A stretch of 8,238 bases of DNA from Rickettsiales bacterium (GCA_002710765.1 PALK01000004.1:23503-31740); one strand, 5' to 3'; shown: positions 1 to 7,075, counted from the stretch's first letter. Notes: generated by a model not told the origin, from the sequence alone. Numbers and translations are program-made.

Positions 1-968
1 ATAATTTGTTGAAGTCTCAGACTCCATTGTTGATCCCAAGGTCTTGGAAGGCCTAAAGCTTCGTTCCAAGCAGGTAACTGAACAGCTCTAGCTCTTGAGT
101 TTTTAGCCATAACAACTGGTAGCATTTGTATTAAAATTCTGTATACATTATTTTCAGGCTGAGACTCGGTTAGTCCTAAAGAGTTTACTTGCATTCCATA
201 TCTAAATCTTGCAAATTTAGGATTTCTGATTTTAAAACGTTTTTTACAAATTTCTTCCCACAACTCTGTAAAGGCAATCATTTTAGAGGTCTCTGTGATT
301 AATTTCATTCCAGAGTTAACAAAGAAACTTATTCTTCCTACAGTCTGTTCAAATAATTTATGTGGTATCTTTTTTGAACCTTTAAGAAATTCTAATATTC
401 CTATTGCCGTTGCTAAAGCAAATGAGAGTTCTTGTTCAGGCGTTGCACCTGCTTCCTGTAAATGATACGAACAAACATTCATTGGGTTCCATTTTGGTAT
501 TTCGGTTGTTGTAAACTTAATTATATCCGTAGTAAGCTTCAAACTTGGTTCTGGAGGAAAAATATATGTACCTCTTGATAAATATTCTTTAGTTATGTCG
601 TTTTGAGTTGTACCGGAAAGTTCTTTTCTTGAAGCACCCTGTTTTTCGGCTGTTGCAATATATAGTGCTAGTAACCAAGCTGCTGGTGCATTAATTGTCA
701 TTGAAGTATTCATTTTATTTAATGGAATTTTATCAAATAATGTCATCATATTTCCAATATGACTGACTGGCACTCCTACTTTTCCTACTTCTCCTTTTGA
801 AAGAATATAGTCTGAATCGTAAGCAGTTTGAGTTGGCAAGTCAAAGGCAACTGATAGGCCTGTTTGACCTTTACTAAGATTTTCACGGTAAAGTTTGTTT
901 GAAGCTTCTGCAGTAGAGTGCCCTGCATAAGTTCTTATGACCCAAGTTTTATCTTTTATTTTTTTCAT
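1..968 (-). CDS. ecm: Ethylmalonyl-CoA mutase, N-terminal part (cut by left window edge)
   Basis: Adenosylcobalamin-dependent mutase converting (2R)-ethylmalonyl-CoA to (2S)-methylsuccinyl-CoA in the ethylmalonyl-CoA pathway; cytoplasmic. I translated 322 codons from the ATG at 968; an in-frame stop at 980-978 leaves no earlier ATG. Seen: RTYAGHSTAEASNKLYR (12-28), AFDLPTQTAYDSD (41-53), TTQNDITKEYLSRGTYIFPP (120-139), VCSYHLQEAGATPEQE (165-180) and ALGLPRPWDQQWSLRLQQI near the edge. By alignment from memory with methylmalonyl-CoA mutase (MCM), Tyr50, Gln122, Arg132 and His169 match its Tyr89, Gln197, Arg207 and His244, while Thr48 replaces MCM Arg87. That replacement and the wording of the conserved blocks fit Ecm/MeaA rather than MCM. 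The C-terminal B12-binding domain lies outside the window (family about 650-680 aa). It is divergent from ccr, the enzyme supplying its substrate after epimerisation. No Shine-Dalgarno site precedes the start. Confidence 0.94.
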   Translation of the reverse strand, partial: MKKIKDKTWVIRTYAGHSTAEASNKLYRENLSKGQTGLSVAFDLPTQTAYDSDYILSKGEVGKVGVPVSHIGNMMTLFDKIPLNKMNTSMTINAPAAWLLALYIATAEKQGASRKELSGTTQNDITKEYLSRGTYIFPPEPSLKLTTDIIKFTTTEIPKWNPMNVCSYHLQEAGATPEQELSFALATAIGILEFLKGSKKIPHKLFEQTVGRISFFVNSGMKLITETSKMIAFTELWEEICKKRFKIRNPKFARFRYGMQVNSLGLTESQPENNVYRILIQMLPVVMAKNSRARAVQLPAWNEALGLPRPWDQQWSLRLQQI

Positions 969-977
969 TATTTTAAT

Positions 978-985
978 TTATATCA
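978..985 (-). promoter_or_regulatory. Predicted extended -10 promoter of ecm
   Basis: On the minus strand this reads TGATATAA, with the full TGATATAAA box at 985-977. It fits the extended -10 consensus TGnTATAAT in all but the last base. The same nine bases occur in the opposite orientation at 1042-1050, facing ccr. A start about 7 nt downstream would fall near 971, giving an mRNA with almost no leader, in keeping with the missing Shine-Dalgarno site. A -35 box is not convincing (TTTCTA at 1007-1002, spacer 18). Inference from sequence only. Confidence 0.35.
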
Positions 986-1041
986 AAAAATAGTATTTAT
1001 TTAGAAACTGAACAATAAAATTATGTTTTTTTTAACAAGAA

Positions 1042-1050
1042 TGATATAAA
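1042..1050 (+). promoter_or_regulatory. Predicted extended -10 promoter of ccr
   Basis: TGATATAAA matches the extended -10 pattern TGnTATAAT except for the last base and is the exact inverted copy of the box facing ecm (985-977). Transcription would start near 1057, leaving a leader of about 38 nt before the ccr ATG at 1095. No good -35 hexamer is seen at 16-18 nt upstream, which extended -10 promoters can do without. The alternative is that the pair is an operator for a shared regulator. Confidence 0.35.
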
Positions 1051-1094
1051 ATTTTATTTTTTAAATTAAAAATACTAACTTAAAATTTAATTAA

Positions 1095-2330
1095 ATGACA
1101 ATAAAAAAGATTTACGACATAGGAGAAATTCCACCAATAGGTGTAATTCCTGACAAAATGTATGCATGGGTAATTAGAAAAGATAGAGAAGGTCTTCCTG
1201 AACAAGCAATGCAAATTGAAGAAATGCCAGTCATAAAACCTAGTGCTAATGAAGTTATGGTCATGGTTATGGCTGCAGGAGTAAACTATAATAATGTATG
1301 GGCTTCACAAGGCAAACCAGTTTCAGTCATGGATGTAAGTAAAAAAGATTATCATATTGGAGGTTCAGATGCATCTGGGGTGGTTTGGGCAATTGGTGAA
1401 AACGTAAAAAGATGGAAAGTTGGAGATGAAGTTATTATTCATTGTAATCGTGATGATAATGATGACGAAGAATGTAACGGTGGCGAACCAATGTTTTCTA
1501 AATCACAAAAGATTTGGGGTTATGAAACGGCAGATGGTTCATTTGCACAGTTTACAACAGTTCAAGATAGACAATTATTAAAAAAACCCATTCATTTATC
1601 TTGGGAAGAAAGTGGTTGCTATACACTAACTTTAGCTACTTCATATCGAATGTTATTTGGACATTCACCTCATACAATTAAACCTGGTATGAACGTATTA
1701 GTTTGGGGCGCTTCTGGAGGAATCGGAAGTATGGCTGTTCAGCTTTGTAGAGCAGTTGGAGCAAATGCAATAGGTGTGGTTTCAAATGATGATAAAATTG
1801 ATTTTGTTATGGGTCTTGGAGCTAAGGGTGTTCTTAATAGAAAAAAATATGATTGTTTTGGAAAATTACCAGATGTAAATGATCAAAAGGGTTATATTGA
1901 TTACATTAAAAGATGCAGAGTTTTAGGAAAAGATATCTGGAATTTAACAGAAAAGAACGATGTAGATATAGTTTTTGAACATCCTGGAGAATCAACTTTT
2001 CCAGTTTCATGTTATTTAGTTAAAAGAGGTGGAATGGTTGTTATATGTGCTGGAACTTCTGGGTATAACCTGACGATGGATGCAAGATTTGTTTGGATGA
2101 GGCAGAAAAGAATTCAAGGTAGTCACTTTGCTAATCTTTTCCAGGCTAATGAGGCTAATAAAATGGTTATCAATAAACAAATAGATCCATTAATGTCTGA
2201 ATGTTTTGAATGGAAAGATATAGCAAAAGCACATACTAAAATGATGGAAAATAAGCATCAGCCAGGTAATATGGCAGTTTTGGTTCAGGCACACAAAAAA
2301 GGAATGAAAAATTTAAATGATTTAAAATGA
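1095..2330 (+). CDS. ccr: Crotonyl-CoA carboxylase/reductase
   Basis: NADPH-dependent reductive carboxylation of crotonyl-CoA with CO2 to ethylmalonyl-CoA, the key step of the ethylmalonyl-CoA pathway. 411 aa, medium-chain dehydrogenase/reductase fold. Family-typical blocks: YDIGEIPPIG (7-16), MYAWVIRKDREG (22-33), AAGVNYNNVWAS (60-71), GSDASGVVWAIG (90-101), VIIHCNRDDNDDEECNGG (113-130), IWGYETADGSFAQF (140-153), the nucleotide-binding loop WGASGGIG (204-211), FVMGLGAKGV (237-246) and QGSHFANLFQA, whose His344 should correspond to the His of the CO2 pocket known in Ccr. An in-frame TAA directly before the ATG (1092-1094) fixes the earliest start, so the N-terminus is somewhat shorter than the about 430 aa of Rhodobacter Ccr; the core is complete. 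There is no Shine-Dalgarno site. The acidic DDNDDEECNGG block and GSHFAN argue against a generic quinone oxidoreductase. Confidence 0.97.
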   Translation: MTIKKIYDIGEIPPIGVIPDKMYAWVIRKDREGLPEQAMQIEEMPVIKPSANEVMVMVMAAGVNYNNVWASQGKPVSVMDVSKKDYHIGGSDASGVVWAIGENVKRWKVGDEVIIHCNRDDNDDEECNGGEPMFSKSQKIWGYETADGSFAQFTTVQDRQLLKKPIHLSWEESGCYTLTLATSYRMLFGHSPHTIKPGMNVLVWGASGGIGSMAVQLCRAVGANAIGVVSNDDKIDFVMGLGAKGVLNRKKYDCFGKLPDVNDQKGYIDYIKRCRVLGKDIWNLTEKNDVDIVFEHPGESTFPVSCYLVKRGGMVVICAGTSGYNLTMDARFVWMRQKRIQGSHFANLFQANEANKMVINKQIDPLMSECFEWKDIAKAHTKMMENKHQPGNMAVLVQAHKKGMKNLNDLK

Positions 2331-2381
2331 TCATTCTTGATTGAAGATTGATTAAAATACATTAAATAGATATTATTATAT

Positions 2382-2386
2382 GGAGG
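2382..2386 (+). promoter_or_regulatory. Strong Shine-Dalgarno site of mcd
   Basis: GGAGG lies 4 nt before the ATG at 2391. It is the only full-strength ribosome-binding site in the window and settles the mcd start. It sits at the end of the 60-bp spacer after ccr, the largest gap inside the rightward gene run. Confidence 0.75.
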
Positions 2387-2390
2387 TAAA

Positions 2391-4076
2391 ATGGATAGTT
2401 CATCAATAATAGAGTCAAAATTAGAGAAAACAGCTAATTCAGATTTTAATCTGGTTGCATATGAAGAAGTTTTAAAAAATTTCAGAGAAATAAGTGATTT
2501 TATAAAAAATAATCTTATCAAAACTTGTTATTCCGATGACAGGTTAAATTCTAAACTTGTTGAAAAAAACCAGTTTATTTGCCATGGATTTGCTTGGTTT
2601 GAAACTTACAGAGTATCTCTGGAAAAAACATTGGAATGGTACAAAAATCTTCAAAATGCACAAAAGTCTTCAGTTATTGACAAATTGATCCTAGCATATG
2701 GTTTTTCCGAGTATTCTTTACAGATGAGAGATGGAATAATGATGAGTCAATCTGAGATTATAAGGCCTATCCTTGATTTTAATGTTCCAAAGGAGAAATA
2801 TAAATTTTTTGAATCTCCTGAAATTAAAGAAGTATTAGATTTTGGTCTTTCCGAAGAATTAAGAGTTATGATTGTTGATAATTTAGATAAAGGGCAATTT
2901 CCAAGCTTAGGTTTATTTGATGAAACCTTAGAAATGATTCAAGATCAATTTAAAAAGTTTACTGATGAGAAGATTATTCCTTCAGCTCATGAATGGCATT
3001 TAAAAGATGAGTTAATTCCTAATGATACTCTCAGAGAAATGGCCGAATTAGGTGTATTTAGTATAGCTATCCCAGAAGAGCATGGTGGTTTAGGAATGGG
3101 TAAAACTGCTATGTGTGTAGTAACCGAGGAACTCTCTAGAGGCTTTTTGGCTGCAGGATCTTTAGGAACAAGAGCCGAGATAGCCGGAGAATTAATTAGA
3201 TTAGGTGGAACAGATGAGCAAAAAAGTAAATATCTGCCGAAGATAGCTTCAGGAGAGATTCTAACTACAGCTGTGTTCACTGAACCAAATACTGGTTCTG
3301 ATTTAGGTAGTCTAGGAACTAGAGCTAAATTAGATGGAGATGAATATATCATAAATGGTAATAAAACATGGATAACTCATGGTGCAAGATCAGATTTAAT
3401 GACAGTTTTAGCACGAACTAGCACTGAAGAGAAAGGGTATAAAGGACTAAGTATGTTTTTAGTTGAAAAACCAAGAGGAACTTGTGAAAACCCTTTCCCG
3501 ATGGATGGACTTTCTGGGAGCGAAATTGAGGTTTTAGGTTATAGAGGTATGAAAGAGTATGAAATAGCTTTTGATAATATTAAGGTGTCAAAAAAAGATT
3601 TACTTGGAGAAAAAGAAGGTCATGGATTTAAACAACTTATGGAAACCTTTGAATCAGCTAGAATTCAGACTGCAGCCAGGGCAGTTGGTGTGGCTCAATC
3701 AGCATTAGAACTAGGATTACAATATGCTAAAGATAGATCCCAATTTGGAAAACAAATATTAAAATTTCCAAGAATTTCAATGAAACTTGCGTGGATGGCT
3801 GTAGAGACTACAATTTCTAGACAAATAACTCTTTTTTCTGCTAGAGAAAAAGACAACGATATTAGATGCGACATTGAGGCGGGTATGGCTAAGTTATTAG
3901 CAGCAAGAGTTGCTTGGAGTAATTCTGATAGTGCTTTGCAAATTCATGGGGGAAATGGATACGCTCTTGAATACCCAATTAGTAGAGTGATTTGTGATTC
4001 TAGAATATTGAATATTTTTGAGGGTGCAGCAGAAATTCAAGCTCAGATAGTTGTTAAAGGTTTATTAGCAAAATAA
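2391..4076 (+). CDS. mcd: (2S)-Methylsuccinyl-CoA dehydrogenase
   Basis: FAD enzyme of the acyl-CoA dehydrogenase superfamily oxidising (2S)-methylsuccinyl-CoA to mesaconyl-CoA, with electrons passed to ETF. At 561 aa it is much longer than an ordinary acyl-CoA dehydrogenase (about 380 aa) because of an extra helical N-terminal part (about 1-170), a mark of Mcd. Then follow the N-terminal helical domain (about 175-290), the beta domain with FTEPNTGSDLGSLGTRA (296-312) and NGNKTWITHGARSD (322-335), and the C-terminal helical domain with DRSQFGK (448-454) and QIHGGNGYALEYPISR (517-532). Glu544 in FEGAAEIQAQIV sits where acyl-CoA dehydrogenases carry the catalytic base (YEG in MCAD). Its place directly after ccr and upstream of etfBA supports Mcd over a fatty-acid dehydrogenase. 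The start is set by GGAGG at 2382-2386. Confidence 0.93.
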   Translation: MDSSSIIESKLEKTANSDFNLVAYEEVLKNFREISDFIKNNLIKTCYSDDRLNSKLVEKNQFICHGFAWFETYRVSLEKTLEWYKNLQNAQKSSVIDKLILAYGFSEYSLQMRDGIMMSQSEIIRPILDFNVPKEKYKFFESPEIKEVLDFGLSEELRVMIVDNLDKGQFPSLGLFDETLEMIQDQFKKFTDEKIIPSAHEWHLKDELIPNDTLREMAELGVFSIAIPEEHGGLGMGKTAMCVVTEELSRGFLAAGSLGTRAEIAGELIRLGGTDEQKSKYLPKIASGEILTTAVFTEPNTGSDLGSLGTRAKLDGDEYIINGNKTWITHGARSDLMTVLARTSTEEKGYKGLSMFLVEKPRGTCENPFPMDGLSGSEIEVLGYRGMKEYEIAFDNIKVSKKDLLGEKEGHGFKQLMETFESARIQTAARAVGVAQSALELGLQYAKDRSQFGKQILKFPRISMKLAWMAVETTISRQITLFSAREKDNDIRCDIEAGMAKLLAARVAWSNSDSALQIHGGNGYALEYPISRVICDSRILNIFEGAAEIQAQIVVKGLLAK

Positions 4077-4081
4077 AAAGT

Positions 4082-4288
4082 ATGATTATTTTTTTAAATA
4101 TCTTAATTATTTTTGCAATTTTTGTAACTTTTGCAACTTTAATCACTGGATTAATAATTACGGCAAGGTCTGATGATGATTCTAAAAATAATATAAATAA
4201 ATTTATGAAGTATAGAGTTTATTTTCAAACTGTTGCTATATTGATAATAGTTATTTCCCTTTATGTAAGGGATCAAATAGTCGGTTAG
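4082..4288 (+). CDS. Small two-helix membrane protein, HIG1-like
   Basis: 68 aa with two predicted membrane helices: residues 2-27 (all hydrophobic, rich in Ile, Phe and Leu) and about 46-62. They are joined by a polar loop ARSDDDSKNNINKFMKYR (28-45). The sequence NKFMKYRVYFQTVAI before and into helix 2 resembles the conserved part of HIG1-type / twin-transmembrane proteins. Eukaryotic HIG1 (Rcf1) proteins bind respiratory supercomplexes; the function of the bacterial short forms is not something I can state. The gene begins 5 nt after mcd and ends 8 nt before the adenosyltransferase gene, so it is almost surely co-transcribed with both. From memory, such proteins are common just upstream of adenosyltransferase-etfBA in Alphaproteobacteria. 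The family call is by motif only. The ATG at 4082 gives an intact first helix; no clear Shine-Dalgarno site. Confidence 0.8.
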   Translation: MIIFLNILIIFAIFVTFATLITGLIITARSDDDSKNNINKFMKYRVYFQTVAILIIVISLYVRDQIVG

Positions 4289-4296
4289 CTCCATTA

Positions 4297-4860
4297 ATGG
4301 TAAAACTAGATAAAATTTATACCAAGGGAGGAGATCAAGGATTAACTTCCCTTGGAAATGGAGATAGAGTAAAAAAACATCATATAAGAGTTAGAGCTTA
4401 CGGAGAGATTGATGAGGTAAATTCTTTAATAGGAGTGTCGATAATATATTGTAAAACAAAAGTAAAAGGGATATTAAAGATAGTTCAAAATGATCTATTT
4501 GATATTGGCGCAGATCTTTGTATGCCTGAAAATTCAAATAAAAAAAAATTAAAACTGTGTGATGAACAAGTTAAATATTTAGAAAATATGATAGATTCAA
4601 TGAATTCAGAACTTAATGATCTTAAGTCATTTATTCTCCCTGGGGGGAGTGTTCCATCAGCTTTTCTTCATTTAGCAAGATGTGTTGCAAGAAGAGCTGA
4701 AAGAGAGCTTTCTAAATTAAATGAAGTTGAAAAGGTAAATGATTTTGTTTTTCAATATGTGAATAGATTGTCAGATCTCCTTTTTGTAGCCTCAAGATAT
4801 GAAAATAAGATGAGTGGAGATGTACTTTGGGAACCAGGAAAATTTCAGAAAGGAAAGTAA
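4297..4860 (+). CDS. pduO: Cob(I)alamin adenosyltransferase, PduO type
   Basis: Transfers the adenosyl group of ATP to cob(I)alamin, making adenosylcobalamin. 187 aa, the usual length of a one-domain PduO/MMAB enzyme. Seen: the N-terminal ATP loop TKGGDQGLTSL (9-19), VRAYGEIDEVNSLIG (32-46), FILPGGS (112-118), ARCVARRAERE (127-137) and FQYVNRLSDLLFVASRY (152-168). Arg128, Arg132, Arg133, Glu135 and Asn156 keep the exact spacing of human MMAB Arg186, Arg190, Arg191, Glu193 and Asn214, which are disease or active-site positions. The cofactor is what ethylmalonyl-CoA mutase needs, and that gene lies in the same window. A run of nine A (4540-4548) falls in a variable loop (Lys82-84) and does not break the frame. 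No Shine-Dalgarno site is visible; translation may be coupled to the small gene ending 8 nt upstream. Confidence 0.95.
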   Translation: MVKLDKIYTKGGDQGLTSLGNGDRVKKHHIRVRAYGEIDEVNSLIGVSIIYCKTKVKGILKIVQNDLFDIGADLCMPENSNKKKLKLCDEQVKYLENMIDSMNSELNDLKSFILPGGSVPSAFLHLARCVARRAERELSKLNEVEKVNDFVFQYVNRLSDLLFVASRYENKMSGDVLWEPGKFQKGK

Positions 4861-4863
4861 GAA

Positions 4864-5613
4864 ATGAAAATATTAGTGTGTGTGAAAAGAGTAATTGATT
4901 ACAATGTTAAAGTGAGAGTTAAAGCTGATAAAACGGGGGTAGAAAAAGAAAATGTTAAAATGTCAATGAATCCTTTTGATGAAATAGCTGTTGAAGAGGC
5001 ATCGAAATTAAAGGAAAGCAATCAAGCGGAAGAAGTAGTTATTATCTCTATTGGTTCTGAACCATGTCAAGAAACTATTCGTTCAGGTTTAGCAATGGGT
5101 GGAGACAGAGGAATTCATATAATTGCAGAAGATGATATAGAACCATTGGGTATAGCAAAAATCCTTGTAAAAATAGTTCAGAAGGAAAAACCAGATTTAA
5201 TATTGATGGGAAAACAAGCAATAGATGATGACTCAAATCAGACTGGTCAAATGTTGGCAGCATTAACTGGATTCTCACAGGCAACTTTTGCGTCGAAAGT
5301 TAAAAAAGAGGGAAATATATTGAAAGTAACTAGGGAAATAGATGGAGGACTAGAAACTTTAAAGGTTAATTTACCATCGATTATTACTACTGATTTGAGA
5401 TTGAATGAGCCAAGATATGCTTCTTTACCAAATATTATGAAAGCACGACAAAAAAATATTGAAAAAATTGAAATTTCAACCTTAGAACTGGATGTCAGTA
5501 AAAGGCTTTCAGTTCTTGAAGTAAATGATCCACCGGCAAGAAAAGCAGGGATAATGGTCAAGGATTTAGATGATTTAATGGAAAAACTTAAAAACGAAGC
5601 AAGGGTTTTATAA
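4864..5613 (+). CDS. etfB: Electron transfer flavoprotein, beta subunit
   Basis: Small subunit of the soluble FAD/AMP heterodimer that carries electrons from acyl-CoA dehydrogenases to ETF-ubiquinone oxidoreductase. 249 aa, the normal length. Seen: [14 protein letters not shown] (1-14), [12 protein letters not shown] (35-46), [13 protein letters not shown] (74-86), the nucleotide-loop region [16 protein letters not shown] (117-132), and [19 protein letters not shown] (179-197). The last block holds the family signature and the recognition loop that docks into partner dehydrogenases; Leu188 should be the anchor leucine (Leu195 in human ETF). An AGGA at 4851-4854, inside the end of the adenosyltransferase gene, lies 9 nt from the ATG. 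The gap to the upstream gene is 3 nt. Its likely partner here is Mcd, though ETF normally serves several dehydrogenases. Confidence 0.97.
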   Translation: MKILVCVKRVIDYNVKVRVKADKTGVEKENVKMSMNPFDEIAVEEASKLKESNQAEEVVIISIGSEPCQETIRSGLAMGGDRGIHIIAEDDIEPLGIAKILVKIVQKEKPDLILMGKQAIDDDSNQTGQMLAALTGFSQATFASKVKKEGNILKVTREIDGGLETLKVNLPSIITTDLRLNEPRYASLPNIMKARQKNIEKIEISTLELDVSKRLSVLEVNDPPARKAGIMVKDLDDLMEKLKNEARVL

Positions 5614-5614
5614 A

Positions 5615-6550
5615 ATGAAAATACTAGTAATAGCAGAACATGATAATAGCGAAATTAAGTCTAGTACTTTAAGTTCAATCACCGCAGCAAAAAAAATAGG
5701 TGATGATATTGAAATTTTAATTTTGGGATCAAATTGCAACTCAGTAATTGATTCTGTAAAAAAAATATCGGGGGTAAAAAAAGTTAGTTATTTTGATGAA
5801 GGTAAATTTCAACATCAGGTTGTTGAAGATATAACCCCACAAATACTAGAATTTGTTAATAAAAATAAATATTCGCATATATTAGCGCCATCAACTACTT
5901 TTGGTAAAAATCTATTACCCAGAATTGCTGCTTTATTAGATGTTCAGCAAATTTCTGATGTTACGAAAGTAATAGATCATGAAACTTTTGAAAGACCAAT
6001 TTATGCAGGAAATGCAATATTAAAAGTTAAGTCTCTTGATGAGCTTAAAGTTTTAACTGTTAGAAGTACTTGTTTTGAAGCTTCAGAGCAGGGAGGTGAC
6101 GCTGAAGTTGAGAAGTGTGAATCTAAAATTAAATTAGAAAAAAAGGTTGAATTTTTTGAACATGAACTGTCTGATTCAGATAGACCTGAATTAACCTCTG
6201 CAAAAATAGTAATTTCTGGTGGTAGAGGCATGCAAAATGGTGAGAACTTTAAAATGATAGAATCAATTGCTGATAAATTAGGAGCTGCTGTTGGTGCAAG
6301 TAGAGCTGCTGTTGATGCTGGATTTGTTCCTAATGATTGGCAAGTTGGTCAAACTGGGAAAATAGTTGCTCCTGATCTATATGTTGCAATAGGAATCTCT
6401 GGAGCTATCCAACATATTGCAGGAATAAAAGATTCGAAAATAATAGTAGCTATTAATAAAGATGAGGAGGCTCCTATATTTAAATTTGCTGATTATGGCC
6501 TGGTTGGAGATCTATTTGATGTACTTCCAAAGCTGGAGGCAAAACTATAA
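5615..6550 (+). CDS. etfA: Electron transfer flavoprotein, alpha subunit
   Basis: Large subunit of ETF, holding most of the FAD site. 311 aa, the usual size for Alphaproteobacteria. The N-terminal half (1-190) is the structural domain with [20 protein letters not shown] (91-110). The C-terminal FAD domain shows VISGGRGM (199-206), [16 protein letters not shown] (222-237), [20 protein letters not shown] (243-262), [10 protein letters not shown] (263-272), and [13 protein letters not shown] (277-289) followed by the DYGLVGDL signature (293-300). Arg230, Thr247 and His267 are at the usual FAD-contact positions (human Arg249, Thr266 and His286, from memory). The gene starts 1 nt after etfB with a weak AAGGG at 5601-5605. 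Its last 6 nt overlap the end of the opposing tlpA-like gene. The usual alphaproteobacterial follower, 3-hydroxybutyryl-CoA dehydrogenase, is absent. Confidence 0.97.
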   Translation: MKILVIAEHDNSEIKSSTLSSITAAKKIGDDIEILILGSNCNSVIDSVKKISGVKKVSYFDEGKFQHQVVEDITPQILEFVNKNKYSHILAPSTTFGKNLLPRIAALLDVQQISDVTKVIDHETFERPIYAGNAILKVKSLDELKVLTVRSTCFEASEQGGDAEVEKCESKIKLEKKVEFFEHELSDSDRPELTSAKIVISGGRGMQNGENFKMIESIADKLGAAVGASRAAVDAGFVPNDWQVGQTGKIVAPDLYVAIGISGAIQHIAGIKDSKIIVAINKDEEAPIFKFADYGLVGDLFDVLPKLEAKL

Positions 6551-7054
6551 ATTAGCAATTGATTTGATTATTTTTTCTTCCATCCAATCGATGTAACCTT
6601 CAACTCTAATTATTTCTTTTTGTTCAACATCAAGTATTAAAGAAGTAGGCATTACTTTGACATTTAGCTTTTTTGCTATTGAGAAATTTGTATCGAGAAA
6701 AACATCAAAATTAGAAAAATTGTTTTTTTTTAGGAATTTAGGAATTATATTTTTAGGGTTTGAATCCACAGTAATAAAAATAACTTTTATTTTGTCTTCA
6801 AATTTTTTTTGAAGATTAATTAATTCAGGAATCTCTTTTATGCATGGAGGGCACCATGTTGCCCAAAAATTTATTATTAAAATTTTATTCTTAAAATCAT
6901 TAATATTATATTTTTTGTCACTAAGATCATAAATATCAAAGTTTTCAATTTTTTTTGGACTATTGTTAAAAATTAATTCATTGTTATCATTAGCACTTGC
7001 ATGATAAGAAAAAAGAAAAATTAATATAAAAACTCTAATTGCTAAAAAAACCAT
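6545..7054 (-). CDS. tlpA: Exported TlpA-like thiol-disulfide oxidoreductase
   Basis: Thioredoxin-fold protein of the TlpA/ResA/CcmG group, which reduces disulfides outside the cytoplasmic membrane, often for cytochrome c or cytochrome oxidase assembly. 169 aa. Residues 1-21 look like a signal peptide or membrane anchor (hydrophobic 3-16, possible cleavage after HASA, 18-21). The domain spans about 35-169, with LIINFWATWCPPCIKEIPEL (59-78) holding the redox pair Cys68/Cys71, the VIFITVDSNP strand (91-100) and cis-Pro136 in KVMPTSLILD. The gene is divergent from argH, an arrangement I recall from other Alphaproteobacteria, including Bradyrhizobium tlpA. The substrate cannot be told from sequence. 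A TATAAT on its own strand abuts the ATG (7060-7055), so if that is the promoter the true start would be elsewhere; but this ATG gives a complete signal peptide. A run of nine T (nine A in the mRNA) begins near 6723. Confidence 0.88.
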   Translation of the reverse strand: MVFLAIRVFILIFLFSYHASANDNNELIFNNSPKKIENFDIYDLSDKKYNINDFKNKILIINFWATWCPPCIKEIPELINLQKKFEDKIKVIFITVDSNPKNIIPKFLKKNNFSNFDVFLDTNFSIAKKLNVKVMPTSLILDVEQKEIIRVEGYIDWMEEKIIKSIANL

Positions 7055-7075
7055 ATTATATTTTAATTAAAAACT
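7055..7075. promoter_or_regulatory. 21-bp divergent spacer between tlpA and argH
   Basis: The spacer holds only A/T bases apart from C7074. It is too short to contain two complete, separate promoters, so at least one set of -35/-10 elements must lie inside the opposing coding sequence. Candidate -10 boxes overlap here: TATAAT on the minus strand (7060-7055) and TATTAT on the plus strand (7054-7059). The plus-strand box would place the argH start of transcription near 7066, about 10 nt before its ATG. No Shine-Dalgarno site is present for either gene. Confidence 0.3.

Noticed and set aside
1..968. Methylmalonyl-CoA mutase large subunit as identity of the left gene
   Set aside because: DLPTQTAYDSD replaces the DLATHRGYDSD expected in methylmalonyl-CoA mutase, and the gene is divergent from ccr; both favour ethylmalonyl-CoA mutase.
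2348..2376. TTGATT (2348-2353), 17-nt spacer, TATTAT (2371-2376): sigma70-like promoter before mcd
   Set aside because: Spacing is ideal, but transcription would start near 2383, inside the GGAGG ribosome-binding site, which would then be lost. Such matches are also frequent by chance in AT-rich DNA.
2285..2521. Minus-strand reading frame of 78 codons across the ccr/mcd junction
   Set aside because: It lies over the end of ccr and the start of mcd, both strongly supported, and has no recognisable motif or ribosome-binding site.
2987..3352. Minus-strand reading frame of 121 codons within mcd
   Set aside because: It runs antisense to conserved acyl-CoA dehydrogenase sequence; its proline/serine-rich translation is typical of a shadow frame.
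4540..4548. Run of nine A in the adenosyltransferase gene as a frameshift
   Set aside because: The frame continues on both sides with all conserved blocks intact, so the gene is not broken.
5247..5561. Minus-strand reading frames within etfB (also 5075-5284), etfA (6001-6231) and argH (7588-7815)
   Set aside because: All lie antisense to well-conserved genes and show no domain or start signal of their own.
6540..6590. Possible intrinsic terminator between etfA and tlpA
   Set aside because: A T-rich stretch exists (around 6571-6577), but no stem of useful length precedes it; only the short palindrome CAATTG is seen.
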